From: Rotaria sp. Silwood1
Taxonomy: Eukaryota > Rotifera > Eurotatoria > Philodinida > Philodinidae
Length of the DNA: 64,000 nt
Assembly: GCA_905250075.1 (NCBI GenBank)
Contig: CAJNOP010000016.1
Span: 2,047,908 to 2,111,907, forward strand
Reading direction: 5' to 3'
Part shown: positions 48,969 to 64,000 of the stretch, piece after piece
How the letters are laid out: the number at the start of each line of letters is the position of its first letter
How positions within the stretch are numbered: position 1 is the stretch's first letter
Position numbers and translations under genes: made by a program
The notes under the pieces: generated by a model
Seen by the model: the letters and a program-made list of their open reading frames with translations, nothing else
Told to the model about the DNA's origin: nothing
Databases searched by the model: none

Positions 48969-50430
48969 CTTTTTTGATTAATGATGGATAATATATATAT
49001 ATACGTATTTGTTTTTCTTCCATTTTTATTTATTGCATTTATGTGTGTTTGTTTGTTGGTTGTTTTTTTTTGTGAAGGAGTATCATAAGGTTAGACTAGA
49101 AATCGGAGTCACGTTCTTTGTTCTCAATATATATGTATGTGTTTATCTCACATCTTTCTTTGTCTATTTGTCATTTCTTTCTCTTGTTGTTCTTGTCACG
49201 TTCTTTGATTTTCTTTTTTTTGGTGCTAGATTAATTTTCATGCGTAGATTTTTCTTTTGTGTCTTTGTTGTTAGCTTTTGTTGTTGTTCATTTTGATTTT
49301 GATGTTGATGTATGTTAAAACAACAGATAACAATAGGTATGTTTTTTTTGCCTGTTTGTATAGCATATTATCAAAAGATTTCAATATATATGTATATGGA
49401 AAAATATTCAAGCAATTTATTATCGAATTAACGTAAGAAAAATTACAACTGAGAAAGCATGGCTTTGATAATAATAAGGTGTTTCTAAATTATTGATATT
49501 TTAAAATACAAGAATTTTACCTATTTAAAATGTGAAACGTCTTATTTAAATAAAAAGAAGTTGGCAAACTAAGAATTATGATTGACACAATCTCGTGTCT
49601 TGATTATAACCATGAAAAAATTTTATTGGTTAAGTTTATACAATGATTCAATATCGAGAAAAAGAAGTTCCATTGTAAAAAGTAATAGATAGTTCAAAAA
49701 ATTATTTCCTATGGTATAAGACGTTACCGGTATAGAATAAAAAATTTTTGGAAATAAAAAATCATCACAAACATTTTTTGTACTAACGGAAAAATAGAAT
49801 ATTAAGCATACCTATCTCCAGAAGTGTCTACGTGGAAGAAGCTGGAATAGACTAAGCTTCTTCCTCCGGATTTTTACATTGTGTCTGCGAAAATCTCAGG
49901 CTAGAATTGAGCAACTGTCTGTCAAGTTTTAGTCATTTTCCGCCTCAAACTTTATGTCAAATGTTTAGCTTCTTTTACCTTTAAGAACTATCAAGAGTCC
50001 TACCCATCATTACCTCGCTTCATCAGGAATATTTGATTTGTTTCTTTCATTATTAGGACTGATGGCGAATAGTTTACAGGTATGTAAAGTAGAGTGAAAT
50101 GTATGCATGTGTAGTTTTTTCATCACAATTTATAATTGGTACATTGATCAACTAGACATGCTTTAGTCAATATATAATAATCTTTAACGAACCAGTTCAT
50201 GTACAACATGTCAGATATATTTGTAATCTCGATTGGACAAAAACAAAGCCTTTTCTGAATTTGAATTGAATTAGTCAGTCGAACGAGAATAATAAGTTTT
50301 ATTATTTTTTTTTAATATTTTATTTGTCTCGATTATTAAACATAAATATTGATAAATAAAACATTTAACACAAATTCAACAACATCATTTGTTTCTTTCA
50401 ATACTTTTATTTTCTTATTCATAACAAATG
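48969..50430. other. Intergenic region with T-rich 3' flank of KDM3
   Basis: 48990-49300 is strongly T-rich on the + strand, giving hydrophobic pseudo-frames. No gene is supported. Confidence 0.5.
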
Positions 50431-50628
50431 TTAATGTCGTCTTCGATGACGACGATGGCGACGATGAGAGGATCCACTAAAATACAGACTGGTCTTTGGC
50501 ATTGAAAGTAAAGGTCCTACTGGACCTACTGTCACATAACCAAATTCAAGATAATAAGTTTGATTGAGTGGTGAAAAATCTGCAATTATTTCTTGTTCAT
50601 AACGTCGTGAACTGAATCGAGAATCCAT
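50431..50628 (-). CDS. Small basic-tailed protein of unknown function
   Basis: A 65-residue frame from ATG 50628 to TAA at 50431. The ATG directly follows a splice-acceptor-like AATTTAG, so the 5' leader is probably spliced on. MDSRFSSRRYEQEIIADFSP and LEFGYVTVGPVGP are followed by SLYFSG and an Arg/His tail (RRHRRHRRRH). I recognise no family. It is head-to-head with the three-exon gene starting at 51064, 435 bp away, suggesting a shared promoter region. Confidence 0.5.
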   Translation of the reverse strand: MDSRFSSRRYEQEIIADFSPLNQTYYLEFGYVTVGPVGPLLSMPKTSLYFSGSSHRRHRRHRRRH

Positions 50629-51063
50629 CTAAATTGATGCCTAACACCTTGAGTTGACTAATATAAAAAACCATTTATTAGTATGTTTTTATTTATTGCA
50701 CATTTCTATTACATATCCAAGGAAATTTTAACTGACTAGTTGCGACGATGATAATTAAAAGCATATCGAGACACATTACTTTTTATCTATATATACTCAT
50801 CAAAAAGTATATCAAGACTAAGGAAATTAGTTAACGTTAGAAAAACTGGCGACATGATTCAATGCTTTTACAGAAGATGTCTATAGTTGTTAGTGAATAA
50901 TTAATAACTAACTGTGGTTCGTTTGACTACCAATATAAATGAACAAATGAATTTGTTTTCGGGTATTTCATACAGACTGAAGATATTTTTCTATGATAAA
51001 ATAGTAAACTTTACGCGCCTTTTGTTTTAGATATTCTTATCCAATTTTGATAAACTCTCTTAG
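50629..51063. promoter_or_regulatory. Possible bidirectional promoter region
   Basis: 435 bp between two divergently oriented coding starts, both preceded by acceptor-like AG. AT-rich, with no defined elements that I can name. The call rests only on gene geometry. Confidence 0.3.
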
Positions 51064-53002
51064 ATGGCTCAACATAATCATCATTTAAAACGTTTACAAC
51101 ATTCAACAAATTCATTTGATGGTCATTCACCATTACCTGATGATGAAGCAATTAGAGAATCTATTCAAAATTTTTCTATTCCATCGAACAATCATATGAA
51201 ATATTCTCGATCAGTATTGATTATTCAATTTTTGTTTTTATTATTTCTTAAAAATAATATTATATTTTAGTTTGAACCAGCTCCTCATCGAGCACGGCGT
51301 GGTGGTAGTATTGGAAGAGCATATAATCGTAGTATTTATTCATCAATGTCATTACCAAAACGAGCAATTAATTATGATTTAGCTGAAAGTTTTATGGATC
51401 ATTCAACAAATCCATTATCATCAGATTTATATAAAATAAAATTTAAACATTCAGCAAAACAATGGCCTAATGGTCGTTTTATAAATTATAAAGAAAAGCT
51501 TGATAAAATAGATGGAAATATCATTACTGTAACATGTACACATAGTTTTCCTATTGTATCAAAAAGAAAAAAAATACCAGAAACAAAACAAAATGAACAA
51601 AATACAACAACTACACCATCATCAATAGTTGTAATGGATCGAATTGCTCAAGAACAAAAGAAAAAATTAGCTGATCAACAAACTAATCTTTATGCTAATT
51701 TATTTGGTGTTGGAAAAATTCCACGAGTAAATATAATGTTTTAACCATTTATTGACACAGTCGATGAAGAGAAAGAAATGAGCTTTTATAAATAGTAAAT
51801 ACTAGACGGAGGAAGAATTTGTTTACGAATCTTTTAACAATTCAAAAAAACTAATTTTTCTTCATGATTATCATTCTGAAGGCGCTCTCCATAGACGTAC
51901 GAATCCGATGATGTTACAATAAATTTTGCTACAGCTGCAACTTACAAGTATCAAAACAGTTTGAAAAACAACAAGGAACAGTAGATTTGATAAACCTTAA
52001 AAGGCTAGTCAAGGTTGAGGATAATATGACCATTTAATAAAGTCCTACTATTGTTGGAAGTCCGAGAATGAGTTTTGTATATTATTATTGTCAAACAATC
52101 AATTTTAGTATCAGTCGGTGTATAAGAAATGTCGATAGAAAGTAAACCTAATAAAATAGGATCATCTTCATCTTTGCGTCTAAAAGAGATATAACGAAAA
52201 ATTCATAGATTTAATTTTTCCATCAAGTAATTGATGTTCGAGAAAACTTGACCAACAAATAAAATGTACAATTTCAAGAAACTGATTACAGATTCAGATT
52301 TCTCGACTCCGAAAGCTTTCGATCAAACTATATGAAGATCTTGAAAGTCCTTCAGTTGCTATTTCTTAACAAAAGAATCAAATCCACGAATTTTCTTTTA
52401 TCTCGTTATCCAGTAAGTGACAATGGAAACTTCCTACGTCTAATTCTGATCACTAACCTGCAGTCATCGCAGAAAATGCTATTTTTCAAATATATTTATC
52501 TCAATATGTCCCTTATTAAAAAAAACTTCAGTGGCTTTGATAGTATTGTTCTTGACAGAGCTAAACCGGATAGACAAGTCATTACCGGTATATCTTGTTA
52601 ACTTTTTGTCCTAATTATTTCATGAAGTATGTGTCATGAAACTTTGTCAAACGTAGACGACATCAAATATCATTATCTACAGATGGTATAGTACAGCAAT
52701 TTTTTAATTCAGTGTCGGCATGAATTTCAAAACCGATTGGTCTGGTGCACGCAGACCTTTTTCATCTCTGGTTGTTGATATGATAAAATTTACTTAAATC
52801 CAAACGAGATCGCCCTATTTGTTCTTATTTCGACAGAATAAATAAATGAATCTTACAAGGATATGAATAATTTTACTTTTTTTTTTTTAAATAGTTGTCA
52901 TCGACTGCTCAAATAAAAAAAACCAATGGTATTAGTGATTCAACAAAACCATCCGCTTCCATTTCATTACTCAGTGAAAATAAAGAAGATCAACGGTGTT
53001 AA
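51064..53002 (+). CDS. Three-exon orphan protein (unknown function)
   Basis: Exons 51064-51213, 51271-51726 and 52895-53002, all phase 0, give 237 residues. The ATG follows the acceptor-like CTCTCTTAG. The protein is basic and Ser/Asn-rich, with no membrane segment. PHRARRGGSIGRAYNRSIYS is an Arg-rich patch. LYKIKFKHSAKQWPNGRF is the most structured-looking stretch, and a Gln/Lys-rich helix (DRIAQEQKKKLADQQTNLYA) follows. Exon 3 supplies a Ser/Thr-rich tail ending in KEDQRC. If intron 2 is retained the protein ends as RVNIMF instead. No family recognised. The exon 3 junction is inferred from phase and acceptor only. Confidence 0.6.
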
Positions 53003-53814
53003 TGAAAACTTTTGTTTTTTTTTTGTTACTAAGTCATTCACTTTCGTTCAGTATATTAGCGTTGTTGATGTTTAGTCTAGTAGTCATTTATGTATATACG
53101 TCATAAACTTTTTACATTTTTTTCTTTTGTGTCTTTCATTAATTAAGTCGGCTGATTATAAGATTCTATTATGTATCGGTTGTGTAATTAGATATGAACG
53201 ATTTTGTTTTTGTCGTTTTTTTTTGTTCGCACTCAAAATGTTAAAAAGCACATGTTGAGATATAAGACTAGTTTTGAAGAATGTTCCTTTTTTGTTTTTT
53301 TTTTCTTACGCAACGGAGGAGATGAAATAGCATACCAGTGCAAAAAGAAATAACCATCGATATACAGATATTTCCATAAATAAACGAAAAAAAAATTTAT
53401 CTATTGATGATTTATTATCGTTTGTTATACATATAAACAATATGATTCAATTGGTTTTATACAATTAAATAGTGGTATTCATATATTCAAACTTATCCAT
53501 AAAACGATCGTTTCAATAGTAACTTATGTTATAATTAAACTTTTACAAAAGATATAAGACAAATATAAATGTCATGCTTGTCACAATGAAATTCATCTAA
53601 GTTTTGAGTTAAGTTACCAGGATAGTTTTTTATCAACATTGTTTATGATATTATTTCTAAATTTAAGAAATATGTATCAAATCAAGTGCTAAAACGGCCA
53701 ATATCTCATAAAGAACAAGTTTATCAACGATTGAAATCCCTTCACTTAACTTTCAGTGTTTGATGTAGATTTTTTTTAAATGTCTGAGCAGTGAAGTTAA
53801 ACGATAGATATGAT

Positions 53815-53975
53815 AAGGCGCGGCCACTCGGTTAACATATATGATGTGAGATGAGTGCAAAGCGATTGCCCTCCACGAATTTCTTCGGCGGCGCGGCCGT
53901 CTAAAAATCAGTTGCGTTTGCTGTTAAAGGATAGATCGTCCGAGCATAGGCGGTCATGCTATGCACGCGGACGAA
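53815..53975. other. GC-rich island with stable hairpin (possible structured RNA)
   Basis: Two direct copies of GGCGCGGCC (53817-53825 and 53890-53898) lie ahead of a hairpin at 53937-53973. Its stem pairs CGTCCG with CGGACG and, inside, GCATAG with CTATGC. The base composition is unlike the surrounding AT-rich DNA. I cannot match it to U snRNAs, tRNA, SRP or RNase P/MRP RNAs. Confidence 0.4.
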
Positions 53976-55902
53976 GCACATTACTGATATACATTTCATT
54001 CGTAACAAAAAATGATATGAGACAACATAGTAAGATATTATTGTTTGAAATTTTAGCAGCTTTATTGCACAGACGAAGGAAATTTGTTAGAGATTAAGCA
54101 GTTCCTACATTTATTTATACAACCGAAGGTAGGAAAACGAAAACGAGTCAATGGAATCAACAACCAAATATTAACCGATTTTATTAAAGATATATGATAC
54201 CCTTTAACTAATGCGCTTAATCATTATTTTACATGTTTAATATTAGATAAAACACAAACTCACACAGCATACTGAAATTTAAAGAAGAACTTCATAATGT
54301 AGAACCGAAGAATTTATATATTATAAGTGTTATCTAGGCTTACCCTAGCAGTAAAATCTATCAATCCGTTAGATGATGCATTAATTCATGACTAGAAAAA
54401 GATAATGAGATAGTATTCATTAGTTATTGAAAAAAAACAGTTTAGTTAAAACTATGAACAATGAATAGTTATTATACAAGAGAAGATAACATTAAAAACT
54501 ATTACAACTATTATACTATTGCAGATAAACAATATATTTATAAAGATTGACTATTTCCATTGAATCATCGTTATTTCCGATAAATTTATAACAACAATAT
54601 CACATTGTTATTTTCATGCCCTTTTTTTGTTGATCCATGAGTATAATTTTATATTTAAGAATTTTTTTACTACATGTAACATACAACGTGTTCTATATGA
54701 ATACGTAATCATATTAAATTAAAGCTTTTTAATTTAAATACATGAATTGAAAATGAAAAGTGTTACGAGACTGCTGATGCACACAATAGTTTTACCAGAT
54801 GACTGATTCAGTGATGTAAAGCTCGATGAGTAGCAAAAAGAAAAAGAATGCAGCTATGTAACATGAGTTTAAGAATAAATTGAACGGTAGACAATATCAT
54901 TCGTGTATATCTTCAATTTTTCTATAGAGAAATAAAATTTGTGTCAAGTAAATTATGTGTTTTTTTTTGATTGAATTCTCAATAAATATTTGTTGAGTTT
55001 CACCGTACGAGATTCGCCACACGTTTTGTTTCAGTGTAACCTATTAAAATTTATTAAACTCACTAGGTGTAAATCGATAAAATGAGGTTCACTATTAGTT
55101 GACGAGTAAAAGTCAAACAATTTATAGAATGGTGTAGAAGAGATATGTAAACTCCTCCAATAATGGAAAATAATTCATTTGTACCCAATAAGACGAGTTA
55201 ATTTGTTTTGAAACTTTACGCTACCTGTATGAGACATTTTCCTATATATCTTTTTGCTCAATCTTAGGACCTTTGCACGCAGCCTAAATAGGAATAATAC
55301 CCAGAACATACTCTCATTATCTATTGTTGGTTTATTTGTAAGATAGACAAGGATATTCACGTTTGAATAATAAGAATATTTTAGTCTTTAAAGAATGCAG
55401 AATTTTAAAACTATTCCAATCACTTGACTTTTATGTTCGATCATGCATAAAGCATTGTAACAAAGTCAAAAGAACTGTATACTTCAGAAGAAAAAGTTCC
55501 CACCTCTTATTCTAATTCGTTCTATTTGACATTGAAATTAACACTGAAATTCTACAATAGATTCTTGAAAACAGAAGGAAATTTAACTGAAACAAGAAAT
55601 TATTTATTATTTTGTTTGAACATAGTTAAAGATGTCGCCCTAGTTCAACAGCATTTAACAGACATGAAAATTAAATAGGATTTATTTAATTACAAAAAAA
55701 TAAATAATAAATTAATTTTTATATTTATTATATTGCTGATTTAAACTTAAATTTCTTTTTCTACGGTAGTTTATTACATTGACGAGGCAATAAAATGATA
55801 TGGCTGAATGGCGACCGTAAAGAGAAAGTAGGATCCAGTCAAAATGAAGTTCTTTGTATTGTTACCACTAACACTATTTTTTCCTTCCTTTCCTGATTTT
55901 TT

Positions 55903-55934
55903 TTCTCTCTCTCTCCATCTCTCTCTCTCTCTTT
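55903..55934. repeat. (CT)n microsatellite
   Basis: CT-dinucleotide run with one interruption (CCAT), about 400 bp upstream of the DYRK1 start codon. Confidence 0.85.
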
Positions 55935-56321
55935 CGTATCCAAAGATCTCGTGCGTGTTAGGTATAAACGTCAATAAATGAGTCAAACTATAATAAACTA
56001 CACATAAATTATACATATATTTATATTGGTCATGTTTTAGATTGTATCAATTGGACTTGTTAGTTCACATCATCATATTTTGACTATATTTACTGTTATC
56101 TGTACATTTGTCAATAGTGTTTTGTTTTTTTGATTTTTTATCATATTCTCCTTCAAAAATTATCAAACATCTGATTTCGTATATATCTATGTAGTATGTA
56201 AAACATAATTTTTTTTTCTCATTTAAATAAATCATTCTGTTTTCTTTTTTCTCCTTTAGAATATGTTCTATAATATCAAAATGACATTATGTTTTAATTA
56301 TGAATTATTATCAATATTTAA

Positions 56322-62862
<6,541 letters not shown>

Positions 62863-63202
62863 TTTTTCTAAACGTATATATACACACACATACATACACT
62901 CACATCTTATTCAATCTTTATGTTTGTTCCTTTTAATTTATTGTTCTTTCTATTGCGTTACTCTCGCAATGATCTTTTTGGTTTTCTTTTCTTTTTGTTT
63001 CTAAAATAAAAGAACATGACGATGTCTTTGTAAATAATATATCATCTGTTTTTTTTTGAGAAAAGTTTCTTCCGAATAGAAAACACAAAAAATAAATATA
63101 ACATGAAACGTGTGTGTGTATAGTTTAGAATTATGAAACAATTGAAATGTTAGAGGGGTGGATACTAACTAATTGTGTGCGTTTTTATTTTCTTTTTTTC
63201 TG

Positions 63203-63203
<1 letters not shown>

Positions 63204-63233
<30 letters not shown>

Positions 63234-63234
63234 T
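63204..63234. repeat. (CTTT)n microsatellite
   Basis: About seven CTTT tetranucleotides between the DYRK1 3' flank and the next gene. Confidence 0.9.
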
Positions 63235-63442
63235 ATCTCACTCACATGTTTGTATAGTTTTGTATGACGCTTTCGAAGTGTGTGTATAAAACAAAAGAAT
63301 TTTGAATACAAGCAAACGAACAACAATAATTAAAAAAAGAAAATAATAATAAAGAAAATTGTCGAAAAAAAAATCATAAATCAAAAATTTTAGCATTTTG
63401 TCTTTCTCATATTCTATTGTTGAAGATGGATAAGAAATAATA

Positions 63443-63960
63443 ATGCTTATATTAGTTATATTTCTCAGTTATCTTCTTGGATGTGCATCAACAATTGCTG
63501 TATGCATATGTTTATTTATACTTTATGGAATTTATTCACCAGGAACAATTTTTGCAGAAGAACAATACCCAACAGTTCGTCCATTATCTCAAGTAAGCTT
63601 ACATTTCTTAATATATTCGTCATATTTAGTATTTATTAATCTTAGTATTTTGAAGCAAAAAATTCAACAGTTGATGCTGTAAATTATATATTAAATTGTT
63701 TATTTCAAGAACTAAAAGATACATCAAAATTAAGACGATATATTATGCAGAAATTACATATCGAATTTGATGAATTAAAACAAACTCGATTAGGAAAAAT
63801 ATTTCTTCGAGATATTGCAGTATATACTAACATAAATAATTATTTTCAAAATTGTCTATACTATTTATAGATACGAAGTTTTTCTATGGGACACGAATGT
63901 CTAATATTCAGTAATATTCGTTTTGAACGACAAGTACGAGATGAACGTCAATTAATTAAA
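63443..63960 (+). CDS. PDZD8-like ER membrane protein with SMP domain (5' part, runs off window)
   Basis: Exons 63443-63592, 63646-63819 and 63871-63960 (ending at a GT donor, continuing beyond 64000) give the first 138 residues. An N-terminal membrane anchor (LVIFLSYLLGCASTIAVCIC onward, residues 3-30) precedes STVDAVNYILNCLFQELKDT, LRRYIMQKLHIEFDELKQTR and LGKIFLRDIAIRSFSMG. This corresponds to the start of the PDZD8 SMP domain (human: NATILFLFRELRDT...TKKIKVEFEELLQT...). PDZD8 sits in the ER membrane and moves lipids at contacts with mitochondria and late endosomes. The PDZ and C1 domains would lie outside the window. A short upstream ORF (ATG GAT AAG AAA TAA) precedes the start. Confidence 0.72.
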
Positions 63961-64000
63961 GTATAAAATTTGTTATTCTTAATATCCTTAATTAGATTTT

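Noticed and set aside
49009..49296. 95-codon hydrophobic frame (Phe/Val/Leu-rich) after KDM3
   Set aside because: T-rich low-complexity 3' flank translated; no signal of coding constraint.
53855..54097. 80-codon frame across the GC island
   Set aside because: GTG start; half is the GC-rich island and half AT-rich flank; better explained as a structured non-coding element.

Overview
This is animal nuclear DNA. It is AT-rich, genes are interrupted by many GT-AG introns (most 50-70 nt), and the recognisable orthologues are metazoan: DYRK1/minibrain, KDM3/JMJD1, PLAC8, MBLAC2, gastric/lysosomal acid lipase and PDZD8. Compact introns, tandem paralogues and patchy decayed transposons fit a bdelloid rotifer, but that is an inference. 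Two runs of 10 N (15393-15402, 33238-33247) are assembly gaps. Gene models were built by hand by reading exons, splice signals and phase; every multi-exon model closes in frame.

The left third (1 to about 15.2 kb) is repeat and transposon territory. It holds a palindromic satellite at the window edge, a long inverted repeat (about 5.11-8.16 kb) with a hAT DNA transposon inserted in its middle (5512-7312, perfect 8-bp target duplication), and a tRNA-derived SINE inside the hAT (5917-6237, perfect 13-bp target duplication). Further on come a cluster of direct and inverted repeats (8.59-9.54 kb), a pogo/Tigger element (11131-13576) with a decayed transposase ending in a PCNA-binding-like motif, and a GC-rich 16-bp minisatellite.

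The middle (15.7-39 kb) has a Fringe-like GT31 glycosyltransferase (+), an MBLAC2-like metallo-beta-lactamase-fold hydrolase (-), a PLAC8 protein (+), and a Ser-rich protein with a candidate PKA-RII-binding helix and PP1-docking motif (+). A foldback element and a frameshifted small ORF follow. Then comes a head-to-tail array of four acid-lipase genes (-): three intact and one with three in-frame TGA codons. All four share a tiny 7-10 nt first coding segment followed by a short phase-1 intron.

The right part (39.8-64 kb) is gene-dense, mostly on the + strand. It contains a 17-exon KDM3-type JmjC histone demethylase, a small basic protein (-) next to a three-exon orphan gene (+), a complete nine-exon DYRK1 kinase with a candidate alternative first exon, and the first three exons of a PDZD8-like ER lipid-transfer protein that runs off the end. 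No operon-like functional linkage is evident. No tRNA, rRNA or CRISPR was seen.
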